DNA of 64,000 nucleotides, taken from contig NZ_LS483397.1 in assembly GCF_900475595.1 (NCBI RefSeq), forward strand, positions 1,831,001 to 1,895,000, in the 5' to 3' direction. The notes beneath the pieces were generated by a model, which made no database searches, was not told the DNA's origin, and saw only the letters and a list, made by a program, of their open reading frames with translations. Every line of letters begins with the position of its first letter. Positions within the stretch are counted from its first letter, which is position 1. The position numbers were made by a program, and so were the translations under genes. This document shows positions 26,726 to 37,773 of the stretch, piece after piece. This DNA comes from Streptococcus uberis. GTDB lineage: Bacteria > Bacillota > Bacilli > Lactobacillales > Streptococcaceae.

Positions 26726-28363
26726 CTATTGTTTCGTTAAAGGTAAACCTGGTGCCGGTTTCGAAAAATCAAAGTCCTTATCCATACCTGTTTGCCAAAT
26801 AATCGGTGTTAATTGATTGCCATCTAAATGAAGGCCATAGGCATACTTGATGTTAGCACCACCAATACCACCACCAATGATGAGGATTGAGCTATCAGTT
26901 TCTGGGGTGATAATAACCTGGAAATCTCCTGGATTCTTTTCTTCCGTCTTCGTGATTTTTGCTGTTCTACTTTCATCAGCTTTTTTCGGATCTTTGAAAT
27001 CGATATGACGTGTTACTGTTCCATCCTCAGAAATGGTCAACGTATAGGTAATGTCGTCTTTAGTTCCCTTCCAAGTTCCAACTATGCCATCTGGCAGTAA
27101 TGACGGTTTTTTAATATTATTTTTTTCACTGGTCACAGAGATATTTTTTGTACCAGCTTGACTAATCACATAACGATCTCCTGATTTTTTGAGCGTTAGT
27201 TGTCCACTTAACTCTTGAATGATGTTACCTGAACTGCCTTTTTCAGGGTCTGTTTCTTTTGGATAGGTAAAATCATATGTAGCCGCAAAATCTAAGAGGT
27301 AAGACTCCTTGCCGACTTGCGTCATGTCATTTAGGGCAACATTTGGAATGGCAAAACTAGAAGCCTTGCGACTATCTGTTTCCAATTTTGCTTTCACACT
27401 TTCTTTTAAACCTTTATAAAAATCGTTATTTATGCCATTTTCGAAGACATCTGCAACTGTCGTTGGATCTTGTCGGCTACTTGTATATGCCATCAGTTGA
27501 TTAAAAGCAGCTAAAAGATATTCTCCAGCTTTAGTGCGATCTAAGAGATTATCGACCGTTAACTTCAGTTCAGAACCTTCAGCAACCGCTGCAAGATCAA
27601 CCTTTTCACTTTTAAGCTCACCATCTGGGAAATGTCGTTTTACAAAAGCTTTGCTACCATTAGTAATGGGATAGTCTGTGACTTGATACTGACCATTTTT
27701 TAGAGTACCGACGCGATCCTCGTCAAAATAAAGCTCACCTTCTGTAAGATTACTGCTTACTGTAAAATTCTTAAATGTAACAGATAAATCTAGTACTGGT
27801 TTTTGCCCATCATATTTTTTAGTAACTTTGATTTTTTTATCTTTGTAAGTTCCATTGATACTTGCACTGTAGTCAGCAATTGGTAACCTTTTTAATTCTG
27901 TCGTAAAATTTTCCGAATTAGATGTTGCTACTTTTTTCTGATTTAAGAGCAGATCCATATTAGGGACATTCGTTTTTAAGGTTAGTGACATTGGTTTCAT
28001 GGCTACCCGATAATCCGGAAAAATCCAAAAATGATGTCCAATGGACTTAATGTATACTGGATCAGAGGCCGTTGCACTTTTGAGCTCTTTTTTTAATGAG
28101 GAAATCTCTGATTTTGGAAGAGGCGTGAATGAAGCAAAAGCTGCTTGATCATTCGTAATGATTTCATCGGTATCATCCCAGACTAAAAAAGCTTTAATAT
28201 TTTCAAAGGACCCGCCATTCTTTTTACTTTTAGCAACAACATAACGATCAATCACGGCTGACTTTGAATAATAAAAAGAACCTAAGGCAATCAGAGCTAC
28301 AAGCAAAATACCTAAAACAATGGATGTTCGTTTGAACCATTTTCTTTGAAATATCTTTTTCAT
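26726..28363 (-). CDS. Membrane-anchored TcaA-like protein
   Basis: The 545-residue protein has a basic N-terminus, one membrane helix (about 13-33, TSIVLGILLVALIALGSFYY) and a large extracellular part. The layout resembles staphylococcal TcaA: an NTF2-like segment after the helix (VIDRYVVAKSKKNGGSFENIKAF), then beta-rich repeat domains (LKTNVPNMDLLLNQKKV; GELYFDEDRVGTLKNGQYQV) and a further NTF2-like domain near 285-410. Unlike TcaA it lacks the N-terminal zinc ribbon. It adds a C-terminal beta domain (about 425-500, GIVGTWKGTKDDITYTLTISE). TcaA proteins affect envelope stress and glycopeptide response; a similar role is inference. The ATG at 28363 has GGAAGG upstream. Confidence 0.65.
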   Translation of the reverse strand: MKKIFQRKWFKRTSIVLGILLVALIALGSFYYSKSAVIDRYVVAKSKKNGGSFENIKAFLVWDDTDEIITNDQAAFASFTPLPKSEISSLKKELKSATASDPVYIKSIGHHFWIFPDYRVAMKPMSLTLKTNVPNMDLLLNQKKVATSNSENFTTELKRLPIADYSASINGTYKDKKIKVTKKYDGQKPVLDLSVTFKNFTVSSNLTEGELYFDEDRVGTLKNGQYQVTDYPITNGSKAFVKRHFPDGELKSEKVDLAAVAEGSELKLTVDNLLDRTKAGEYLLAAFNQLMAYTSSRQDPTTVADVFENGINNDFYKGLKESVKAKLETDSRKASSFAIPNVALNDMTQVGKESYLLDFAATYDFTYPKETDPEKGSSGNIIQELSGQLTLKKSGDRYVISQAGTKNISVTSEKNNIKKPSLLPDGIVGTWKGTKDDITYTLTISEDGTVTRHIDFKDPKKADESRTAKITKTEEKNPGDFQVIITPETDSSILIIGGGIGGANIKYAYGLHLDGNQLTPIIWQTGMDKDFDFSKPAPGLPLTKQ

Positions 28364-28494
28364 CTTTTGACCTTCCATTTCTTATCTTTTTATTATACCA
28401 AAATATGAATCAATAGTTATTTAAAAAGATAACAAGACCTATTATCAGTTTATCATGATATATTACGGAAAATGTCACAATTTTGACTTTTGTC

Positions 28495-28523
28495 TTGAAA
28501 TTCTTGATTGACTGGCTTATAAT
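28495..28523 (+). promoter_or_regulatory. Promoter of the C69 dipeptidase gene
   Basis: TTGAAA (28495-28500), a 17-base spacer and TATAAT (28518-28523). Confidence 0.85.
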
Positions 28524-28559
28524 ATTTTTGGAAGCGCCTACATTTTATGGAGGTTTGTT

Positions 28560-30056
28560 ATGAACACGAAGAAATTTACGCTAGCAACTGTTACTGTTAT
28601 GACAGCGCTAGCTTGCTACTCATCTGCGGAAGCTTGTACAGGTTTTATCATCGGCAAAAACCTGACAACTGACGGATCGACATTATTTGGTCGAACAGAA
28701 GACTTAGAACCAAACCACAATAAGACTTTCATCGTTCGTCCTGCTAAAGATAACAAAGCTGGTGACAAATGGAAAGATCAAGCCAATGGCTTTGAATACC
28801 CATTACCTGAACATTCTTTTAAATACACTGCTGTTCCTGATGTAACGCCCAAATATGGGGTTTACGATGAAGCTGGTTTCAACGAACATGGGGTTTCCAT
28901 GTCTGCGACTGTATCGGCTTCAGCTAACGATAAAATTTTAGAAAAAGACCCTTATGTGAAAGATGGCTTGGCAGAATCTTCTATCACTTCAGTTGTGTTA
29001 CCTAGTATCAAAACCGCCAGAGAAGGTATTGAACTGATTGCTAAAATCGTCTCAGAAAAAGGTTCCGCTGAAGGCAATATCCTTACTATTGCCGATAAAG
29101 ATGGTATCTGGTACATGGAAATTCTGTCCGGGCACCAATATGTCGCTATTAAATTCCCTGACGACAAATTTGCTGTTTTCCCGAATACTTTCTATCTAGG
29201 GCATGTCGATTTCAACGATAAAGAAAACACTATTGCATCAGATGGTGTGGAAAAACTAGCCAAAGATGCTGGCACCTATCAAGAAGTTGATGGTCAATTC
29301 CATATCGCTAAATCCTACAATCCAAAAATGGCTGATGCCAACCGCTCTCGTGTGTTCTCAGGTATTAAATCACTAGACCCAGATTCAACAGTAACCTATG
29401 AAGACGACAACTACGAATTATTGCAAAGCACTGATAAAAAATTCTCTTTAGAAGATGCTATGAAATTGCAACGTAATCGTTTTGAAGGATTGGATTTGAA
29501 GCCTTTGGATCAAATGGAATTAGATGGTAAAGGTAAACCTAAATCTAAAGATGCTGTTAAAGGTTATGCTTACCCTATCTCTAATCCAAACGTTATGGAA
29601 GCTCACGTCTTCCAATTAAAAGATGATATTCCTGCTGAAATGGGCGGCGGTGTCATGTGGTTATCAATCGGTAGCCCAAGAAATGCTCCTTATCTACCAT
29701 ACTTAGGAAATATTAGTCAAACTTATAAAGCATACCAAGAAGATAGTACCAAATACAATAAAGATTCTTGGTACTGGACAGTTTCCCATATCAACGATAT
29801 GGTTGCAGCTAATCCTAAAAAATTTGGCACTAAGGTAATTGATGAAGTTAAAGGTCTTGAAAAAACTTGGATGACTGAACAAGAAGCAACTACTAAAGAA
29901 GTTGCTGAGTTAGTGACAAGCGACCCTAAAGCTGCTCAAGAAAAAGCTGATAAAGTATCAATGGACAGAGCTGAAAAAACCTTCAAACGCTTGAAAGAAA
30001 TTGAAGCTAAGTTAGAAAAACAAAGTCCAAAAAAAGATAAAAAAGCTAAAAAATAA
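28560..30056 (+). CDS. Secreted C69 family dipeptidase (PepD-like)
   Basis: The 498-residue N-terminal-nucleophile peptidase begins with a signal peptide (MNTKKFTLATVTVMTALACYSSAEA). Cys26 follows in CTGFIIGKNLTTDGSTLFGRTED, the catalytic cysteine of family C69, so signal removal would expose the nucleophile at the new N-terminus. Other family segments are KYGVYDEAGFNEHGVSMSAT and ADKDGIWYMEILSGHQYVA. The C-terminus is a lysine-rich helix ending KKDKKAKK. GGAGG precedes the ATG. It is a single-gene unit with its own promoter and terminator. It likely cleaves dipeptides or peptides outside the cell. Confidence 0.9.
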   Translation: MNTKKFTLATVTVMTALACYSSAEACTGFIIGKNLTTDGSTLFGRTEDLEPNHNKTFIVRPAKDNKAGDKWKDQANGFEYPLPEHSFKYTAVPDVTPKYGVYDEAGFNEHGVSMSATVSASANDKILEKDPYVKDGLAESSITSVVLPSIKTAREGIELIAKIVSEKGSAEGNILTIADKDGIWYMEILSGHQYVAIKFPDDKFAVFPNTFYLGHVDFNDKENTIASDGVEKLAKDAGTYQEVDGQFHIAKSYNPKMADANRSRVFSGIKSLDPDSTVTYEDDNYELLQSTDKKFSLEDAMKLQRNRFEGLDLKPLDQMELDGKGKPKSKDAVKGYAYPISNPNVMEAHVFQLKDDIPAEMGGGVMWLSIGSPRNAPYLPYLGNISQTYKAYQEDSTKYNKDSWYWTVSHINDMVAANPKKFGTKVIDEVKGLEKTWMTEQEATTKEVAELVTSDPKAAQEKADKVSMDRAEKTFKRLKEIEAKLEKQSPKKDKKAKK

Positions 30057-30073
30057 GGCTATTTAATCATATG

Positions 30074-30110
30074 GAAAGGTTTAAGAAATCAAAACATTCT
30101 TAAACCTTTC
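30074..30110 (+). terminator. Terminator after the C69 dipeptidase gene
   Basis: A perfect 14-bp inverted repeat (30074-30087, 30097-30110) is followed by a T-run. Confidence 0.9.
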
Positions 30111-30124
30111 TTTTTGTATATCAA

Positions 30125-30154
30125 AAATGCTCCTAATCGGAATTAGGAGCATTT
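30125..30154. terminator. Terminator after the LPXTG metalloprotease gene
   Basis: A perfect 13-bp inverted repeat (30125-30137, 30142-30154) with a 4-base loop lies just after the stop. Confidence 0.85.
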
Positions 30155-30163
30155 GATTATTTG

Positions 30164-33067
30164 TTATTCGTCTTCTTTTTTCTTAAGTCCTAAACCTAGA
30201 CTCATTAATAAGAGACTTGACATGAGTGTCACGAGTAGATTTTGGTCATCACCAGTTGTTGGCAAACTTTCTTTTGGAGCTGAAACAGCTTCAACTTTAG
30301 CCCTTGTCTGAACCGGAGCTTTAACAACTTCAACTGTAACAGTAGTAGCTGATTGGCCTTTTTCAGGACTTATCACTTCTGATGTTTCTGGTTTCGGTGT
30401 TACAATTTCTGGTACTGGAACTACAACTTCAACTACTTTCGTTCCACGCGCTATGACTTGATCAACAGCAGCAACAACAATAGTTGGGGAACTGTAGGCA
30501 ATGTTTTCAAAATGAGAATTTGCACCATCTTGAATAAAATTAAAGGATTGAACTGTCTCGATTTGAGTCCCTCCAACACCTTCTTGAATGACTTTTTCTA
30601 AGCCAGCAGCTAAGCTATCATCATTAACATACTGCGTTAAGAAAGGAATAGCACTTAGTTTAGATTTACCAACTTGATATTGAACAATCATTGGTCTCAT
30701 GGCTGTGATAGTAGCTTCTGTTGTACTTGGTGTCACAATACCTGTCACAGGATCAACACTATAGGTTGTTGTGCTACGTATTAAGCCATCTTGACCTGCA
30801 TCCAAAACTTTAACTTGCCAGTCACCCAATGAACCATCTGTGACTTCTTGATAAACAATAGTCATTGGAACACTAGTGTCAACAACGGTAGGTTGAGTAC
30901 CTTTTGTAATAATTTGATTTTGAACAGGGGTAGATGAAATAACCGTCTGAGTTGCTACCAACTGGTTATTACTATCTAGTGAGTAGGTCGTGCGAATGGT
31001 TTCTGTCCCATCGACACCTGCTTGTACACGGTCAGTCTGTCCAGTAGGGTCATAGGCGAAACTGGTATCTCCCACATAAACTGTTGTGTAAGGTGTTGTT
31101 GTAGTTGTTTCCTCTGGCATTGCTCCGTAAATGACTTGACCATTTACTGGAGCTGTTGTCGTAGTAGTGACAAGATATGGGACAACTTGAGCTGTTCTAG
31201 GGTATTCAAATAAACGGTTGTATAAGCTGGCAAAATAAAATTCCGTTTCCGCAAATGGGCTATAACCTGAACCATCACCTGGATTGTAGGCATCTCCAGT
31301 ATAAGGATTGGCAATATATGTCGAGTATGGTGTTCCAAAGAGACGGTGCATGATATACTGGCTGAGCCCTTCAGCAAAAGCTTCTTCGCTGTTATCTCTG
31401 TAGTAAGACCAAACATCCGGTCGGTCAAAATAGGTATGGTAGACATCTAAGAACTCTTGGGTATCTGAAAAGGCCATGACCGTGCTAAGACTACCATCTG
31501 TATTACGGTCAGTCGTTTCTGAATAGAGGCCACTCTTAAAGTCGATAATATGCGTCATTTCATGAAGCACTGTTGAAACCAATTTCAGATTATTGGCTTC
31601 ATATTTTAAGGCAATCGTCTGATCAGCTGAATTGGAGAGACCTAGAGTTGTTGTTCCCATGCCGGGAATTTGCCCATCGTAAATAGTAAGTTCTGAGATA
31701 GCACGCTGAACCTCAACAGGTAGAGCTGCCAGCTTTGCTTCAAAATCAGCTTGTTGAGTGGCTGACATGGTTGTATTGCTATAATCAACGACGATAGCGA
31801 CACTGTCTTTATAATTATTGTAACGTAGTGTCAATGACTCAAATTGACTGGTCATCATGTCCATTGCAGACTGCTGATCTGTGGTAAGAGTGCCTAATGA
31901 AAGTAATTGATTGTAAGCTAATTGAGCACGCAAATAGTCCGCTTTAATATCAGCATATAAAGCATCATTGATAATATTACTACTATGGTATCTTAAAAAA
32001 TCATCACTTGAGGTGCTTAAATCTTCTGGAACAATTTCTAAGCCATAATCCTGGGCAGATGTATTCCATAAATCTTGTTTACTAGTATCTAACAGACGAG
32101 AGTAAAAAGCATTATCATCAGTTAAACCGGTAAGAGTACGTAACCTTGTATTTGTTGGATCTAGCATTTCACTCGTTACTGGACGAATCACTTGCTGTCG
32201 AGTTGTCGCCCCATCAGGATTGGTCACTGTGATATAATCATACATATAGTTTTCTGCAAATTGAGCATACTCACGTACTGTTGATTCTGACCTGTTAAAG
32301 TCCGGTGTTAACGTTGGGATTGGAACAAAAAGTTGATCAATGCTAACGCGGTCACTTGGCAATGTTTGCGTTGTATCAACATGATAGAAGGGTTGATCAA
32401 TCCACTTATAATCTTCTGAAAGCACCGACGGACTGACTGGTGCCGTTGTGGCTGTTTCAATTTTATAGGTGGTAGTCGTCGTTGTTTGACCATCAACTGC
32501 AGGGATAACAATATCTGTTCCGACAGGTTTTGTCACGTCAATACTATAAGTCGTTGTGGCTACCTGTGTACTGATTACCTGACTTGTCGATTTTGTACCC
32601 AAAACAATAACTGTTTCCGTAGATTCAATATGTTCATCTGTCACAATTGGATTGCCATTAGCATCTAAAGCAGCTGTTTGAGTCGTAATAATAGAACCAT
32701 CTATTCCTTGAACTTGGGTAGCACGATAGCCAACTGGTTGATTAGGATCTGAGACATAACGAATTGGGCTAGCAATTGGTATTCTAGTAACACTTGGTGC
32801 TGTAGTCGCAGCTGCTAATACCGGACTTGTTGCCGTGACATTTGACCTTGTGTCGGTCGTGATTGGAGCTATTGTAGCCGCCAATTGACTAGACGTACTC
32901 TCTAAAACTGGACTTGTTGTCGTTAGGCTTTTGTCAACCGAAGGTGTCATAAGACTAACTTCATCAGCACTTGCAACCTGTGTTGTCAGCACGACTCCTA
33001 GTAAAACGCTTCCAACACCAAGGGCCGTTTTGCGGATACTAAAAATCTCTTTTTTGGTTTTGAACAT
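30164..33067 (-). CDS. LPXTG-anchored zinc metalloprotease with lethal-factor-like domain and G5-like repeats
   Basis: The 967-residue surface protein has a YSIRK-type signal (FSIRKTALGVGSVLLGVV), a Thr/Ser-rich N-terminal region and a G5-like repeat (about 100-158). A central helical/catalytic part (about 260-625) contains the zinc motif HEMTH (502-506) and a downstream EEAFAEG (561-567), the pattern of anthrax lethal factor-like/PPEP (M34-type) peptidases. Three more G5-like repeats follow (about 667-725, 733-800, 805-880), joined by TTTTT-rich linkers. It ends with a proline/valine-rich wall spacer, LPTTG (935-939), a membrane helix and a basic-acidic tail. AAGGAG precedes the ATG. Substrate unknown. 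Family assignment is by motif reading only. Confidence 0.75.
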   Translation of the reverse strand: MFKTKKEIFSIRKTALGVGSVLLGVVLTTQVASADEVSLMTPSVDKSLTTTSPVLESTSSQLAATIAPITTDTRSNVTATSPVLAAATTAPSVTRIPIASPIRYVSDPNQPVGYRATQVQGIDGSIITTQTAALDANGNPIVTDEHIESTETVIVLGTKSTSQVISTQVATTTYSIDVTKPVGTDIVIPAVDGQTTTTTTYKIETATTAPVSPSVLSEDYKWIDQPFYHVDTTQTLPSDRVSIDQLFVPIPTLTPDFNRSESTVREYAQFAENYMYDYITVTNPDGATTRQQVIRPVTSEMLDPTNTRLRTLTGLTDDNAFYSRLLDTSKQDLWNTSAQDYGLEIVPEDLSTSSDDFLRYHSSNIINDALYADIKADYLRAQLAYNQLLSLGTLTTDQQSAMDMMTSQFESLTLRYNNYKDSVAIVVDYSNTTMSATQQADFEAKLAALPVEVQRAISELTIYDGQIPGMGTTTLGLSNSADQTIALKYEANNLKLVSTVLHEMTHIIDFKSGLYSETTDRNTDGSLSTVMAFSDTQEFLDVYHTYFDRPDVWSYYRDNSEEAFAEGLSQYIMHRLFGTPYSTYIANPYTGDAYNPGDGSGYSPFAETEFYFASLYNRLFEYPRTAQVVPYLVTTTTTAPVNGQVIYGAMPEETTTTTPYTTVYVGDTSFAYDPTGQTDRVQAGVDGTETIRTTYSLDSNNQLVATQTVISSTPVQNQIITKGTQPTVVDTSVPMTIVYQEVTDGSLGDWQVKVLDAGQDGLIRSTTTYSVDPVTGIVTPSTTEATITAMRPMIVQYQVGKSKLSAIPFLTQYVNDDSLAAGLEKVIQEGVGGTQIETVQSFNFIQDGANSHFENIAYSSPTIVVAAVDQVIARGTKVVEVVVPVPEIVTPKPETSEVISPEKGQSATTVTVEVVKAPVQTRAKVEAVSAPKESLPTTGDDQNLLVTLMSSLLLMSLGLGLKKKEDE

Positions 33068-33114
33068 TTTCTCAACTCTCTCCTTGTTACCCCAAAATAT
33101 TATCGGTTAACCTG

Positions 33115-33143
33115 ATTGTAGCACATAAATGTCTACACAACAA
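33115..33143 (-). promoter_or_regulatory. Promoter of the LPXTG metalloprotease gene
   Basis: TTGTTG (33138-33143), a 17-base spacer and the extended -10 TGCTACAAT (hexamer 33115-33120) on the minus strand. A GGTTAACC palindrome (33105-33112) lies at the predicted start site. Confidence 0.7.
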
Positions 33144-33172
33144 AAGCTTTTGCTATAATTTTAAAAAAATTA

Positions 33173-33206
33173 AAAAAGCCCAGATAGACTTCTATCTAGG
33201 CTTTTT
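33173..33206 (-). terminator. Terminator after groEL
   Basis: AAAAAGCCcAGATAG / CTATCTaGGCTTTTT arms with a 4-base loop and a long T-run on the minus strand. Confidence 0.9.
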
Positions 33207-33228
33207 TTCTATTCAATATTTTAAAGAA

Positions 33229-34860
<1,632 letters not shown>

Positions 34861-34902
34861 TTATCCTTCTTTCTTTTCTTAACTTCTATCTTAAAGGATT
34901 GT

Positions 34903-35190
34903 TTATCCTAAAATCGCAATAATATCAGCTTCCCGAATAATTGCTAATTTCTCATCTTCATGAGTTACTTCTAAAACCTGACCATCTTCTACTAAGACCA
35001 TTTGACCAACTGTAACAGATGGAGGGACAACTTCACCTGTAATCGTACGCATGCCAGTTTCACTCACAGCAACAACTGTTGCTTTTCTGGTTGACTCTTT
35101 ATGATTGCCTGCGAGTACAAAACCACCAACTGTTTGTTCTTTTTCTTCTTCAAATCTAACGACCACGCGGTCTCCTAATGGTTTTAACAT
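34903..35190 (-). CDS. groES: 10 kDa co-chaperonin GroES
   Basis: The 95-residue lid protein of GroEL. It starts [28 protein letters not shown], where the mobile loop is TVGGFVLAG. The frame opens at 35205, but the ATG at 35190 has GGAGG eight bases upstream. It is first in the operon, behind a promoter with CIRCE and CtsR sites. Confidence 0.98.
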   Translation of the reverse strand: MLKPLGDRVVVRFEEEKEQTVGGFVLAGNHKESTRKATVVAVSETGMRTITGEVVPPSVTVGQMVLVEDGQVLEVTHEDEKLAIIREADIIAILG

Positions 35191-35226
35191 CTGTATTTCC
35201 TCCAATAAAAAGAATCTGATTAAATA

Positions 35227-35253
35227 TTAGCACTCTTTAAAGAAGAGTGCCAA
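35227..35253 (-). promoter_or_regulatory. CIRCE element (HrcA operator) before groES
   Basis: TTAGCACTC, nine bases, GAGTGCCAA: the canonical CIRCE inverted repeat with one mismatch in the second arm. It lies in the leader just upstream of groES. Confidence 0.95.
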
Positions 35254-35264
35254 TTCCAATTTCT

Positions 35265-35293
35265 ATTTTATCACTTGGTCAAAATTAGTCAAG
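35265..35293 (-). promoter_or_regulatory. groESL promoter overlapped by a CtsR box
   Basis: TTGACT (35287-35292), a 16-base spacer and TAAAAT (35265-35270) on the minus strand. The plus strand 35277-35293 reads GGTCAAA, three bases, AGTCAAG, a CtsR heptad repeat covering the -35, so groESL is under double heat-shock control. Confidence 0.85.
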
Positions 35294-35297
35294 AAAA

Positions 35298-35330
35298 AAA
35301 GTCCCTCTTTTTTGAGGAGACTCCTTTTCA
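35298..35330 (-). terminator. Terminator after clpC
   Basis: An imperfect hairpin (AGTCCCTC / GAGGAGACT) has T-rich flanks directly past the clpC stop. Confidence 0.65.
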
Positions 35331-35331
35331 T

Positions 35332-37773
35332 TTAGACCATATCAAATTTTAATTTACCTTGGCTCATACCAATTTTTAAAGTCTTACCAGTTTTAAGTTG
35401 ACCAGATAAAATGAATTCTGACAACTTGTCTTCGATTTCTGTTTGGATGGTTCGTCTTAGTGGCCTTGCCCCCATCTCAACATCATAACCGACTTCAGAC
35501 AAATATTTTAATGCAGATGGTTGCATTTTGAGGGTAATCCCTTTTTCTTCCAAGTTCTTAATCAAGGGTTGAACCATAATCGTGACAACTTGTCGCATGT
35601 CTTCTTGACTTAAGCTATGGAAGACAACTTTTTCATCAATTCGGTTGATAAATTCTGGTCGGTAGGTTTTTTTCAATTCTTCTAAGATGCGTTTTTCCAT
35701 GGCCGAATGATCATGGTTGATATCTTTAGCACCAAATCCAACCGTTTTATCATCTCGAAGCGCTGTAGCACCTAAATTACTTGTCATGATAATGATTGTA
35801 TTTGAAAAATCGACTTTTCGCCCACGAGAATCCGTTAATTGTCCATCATCCAAGACTTGTAACAAAACATTAAAGATATCTGGATGGGCTTTTTCAACTT
35901 CATCGAAGAGAAGAACAGAATAGGGCTTGTTACGTACTTTTTCGGTCAACTCACCGCCCTCGTCATAGCCAACATATCCTGGAGGTGCTCCATTTAAACG
36001 GCTAGCAGCGAATTTTTCCATGTATTCTGACATATCAAAACGAATGAGAGCTGATTCATCATCGAATAAGAGTTCTGCTAAAGCTTTTGCTAATTCTGTT
36101 TTCCCAACACCTGTCGGTCCAAGGAACATAAAGGAGCCAATCGGACGTTTACCTGTTCGAATACCAGACTGATTGCGTCTGATAGCTCTTGAAATTGCTG
36201 AGACTGCATCCTCTTGACCGATAACACGCTTATGCAATTCTTTTTCCAGGTTAAGGTATTTCTGACTATCTGCCTTGCTAATTTTTTCCAGTGGAATTCC
36301 TGACAATTTACTTAATGTAGACATGATATCTTCTTCAGTAACAGGAGTTGGTTTCTGGGGCTTAGCCTTGGAAGCTTTCAAAAGTTGGCTAACTGTTTTA
36401 AAATCACCTTTTATGATGGCTTGGTCAATGGGTGTGATGAAGGCAGGCGCCTCTTTTTTGACGAAACTTTGAACCGTTGCGCTAGCTTCATCTAATAAAT
36501 CAATCGCAGAATCAGGTAAGTGCTTGCTCGTCAAATAGCGATGAGCAACTTTGACTGCTGTTTTGATGGCTTGATCCGAGATGGTGACATTATGATAGCT
36601 TTCGTAAGATTTTTTCAACCCTGATAGTATCTTGTAGGCATCCTCTACACTTGGTTCTTCAATCAAAACTTTTGAGAAACGACGAGATAAAGCGGCATCT
36701 TTTTCAATATGTTTTTGATACTCTTCTTGAGTAGTTGCCCCAACCATATGTAGGGTTCCTCTTGAGAGAGCTGGTTTGAGGATATTTGCAGCATCTAAAG
36801 TGCTATCAATACCACTGCCAGATCCCATAATAGTGTGTAATTCATCGACAAAGAGAATGATATGACCATCACTTTCAATATCATCAATAATTTGATTCAT
36901 GCGTTCTTCAAAATCACCACGAAAACGCGTACCTGCCACCACACTCATCATGTCTAATTCTAAGACACGCATATCACGAAGTTCATATGGAATCTCACCA
37001 GTCACAATCCGTTGGGCTAAGCCATAGGCCAATGCTGTCTTACCAACACCAGCCTCACCGACTAAAACTGGATTATTTTTCGTTTTACGACTTAAGACTT
37101 GAACCATTCGAGTGATTTCTTTTTCTCTGCCAATAACAGGCTCAAGTAAGCCTTGACTTGCCATTTCTGTCAAATCTCTCGTATAATCTGATAATTCTCC
37201 CGCAGTGCCAGCTGGTTTCATCATATCTGAGAAAGTACCGCCTGTTTTGGCTTTTTTGGGTTTTCTGAGTTCGTAGATAGCTTTAATGGTTTCTTTACTA
37301 TAAGCAGCTTGAATTTCAATGGCTTTTCTTAAATCAGCCAATTTCAAATCGCCTTTGCCATCATCTTTGATTTTAAATCCAGCTAATTCTAGCAAACGAG
37401 TTGCCATAATATCAGGATTTAATAAGATAGCAAAAAGAACATGCTCTGATCCTACTTCATTGGCATGTGTAACATTTCGAATAGCATCAGCAATGGACAA
37501 AATATGAGAAAGTGTTTTTGACTGACCTTTATATTCAAACTCCTTAATATCATCATTTGGAGCTTTGCCAATGGCTAAGATAGCTGCCGCTTCATATTCT
37601 TCCAAGGCAACCTTATTTTCAAATTCATTAAAAACAAGGCCAGCTAGTGAATTATTAACAACAACCATTGCCAATAAGAGGTGCCAAGTTTCTAAATAGG
37701 GGCTATCAAAACGCGCCGCTTGGTATTGTGCTTGTTTAAAAATAGCTTGCATTTTGAGTGAATAATCTGTCAT
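35332..37773 (-). CDS. clpC: ATP-dependent Clp protease ATPase subunit ClpC
   Basis: The 813-residue Hsp100 unfoldase works with ClpP. A double Clp-N domain (1-150) is followed by two AAA+ modules with Walker A GEAGVGKTA (first) and GPTGVGKTE (second), and Walker B LFVDELHTIMG and VLLFDEVEKAHPD. A middle helical region links them. The ATG overlaps the ctsR stop by one base, so ctsR-clpC is one translationally coupled operon. Confidence 0.97.
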   Translation of the reverse strand: MTDYSLKMQAIFKQAQYQAARFDSPYLETWHLLLAMVVVNNSLAGLVFNEFENKVALEEYEAAAILAIGKAPNDDIKEFEYKGQSKTLSHILSIADAIRNVTHANEVGSEHVLFAILLNPDIMATRLLELAGFKIKDDGKGDLKLADLRKAIEIQAAYSKETIKAIYELRKPKKAKTGGTFSDMMKPAGTAGELSDYTRDLTEMASQGLLEPVIGREKEITRMVQVLSRKTKNNPVLVGEAGVGKTALAYGLAQRIVTGEIPYELRDMRVLELDMMSVVAGTRFRGDFEERMNQIIDDIESDGHIILFVDELHTIMGSGSGIDSTLDAANILKPALSRGTLHMVGATTQEEYQKHIEKDAALSRRFSKVLIEEPSVEDAYKILSGLKKSYESYHNVTISDQAIKTAVKVAHRYLTSKHLPDSAIDLLDEASATVQSFVKKEAPAFITPIDQAIIKGDFKTVSQLLKASKAKPQKPTPVTEEDIMSTLSKLSGIPLEKISKADSQKYLNLEKELHKRVIGQEDAVSAISRAIRRNQSGIRTGKRPIGSFMFLGPTGVGKTELAKALAELLFDDESALIRFDMSEYMEKFAASRLNGAPPGYVGYDEGGELTEKVRNKPYSVLLFDEVEKAHPDIFNVLLQVLDDGQLTDSRGRKVDFSNTIIIMTSNLGATALRDDKTVGFGAKDINHDHSAMEKRILEELKKTYRPEFINRIDEKVVFHSLSQEDMRQVVTIMVQPLIKNLEEKGITLKMQPSALKYLSEVGYDVEMGARPLRRTIQTEIEDKLSEFILSGQLKTGKTLKIGMSQGKLKFDMV

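Noticed and set aside
31144..32511. Alternate minus-strand frames inside the LPXTG metalloprotease gene
   Set aside because: Low-complexity shadows of the threonine-rich coding sequence.
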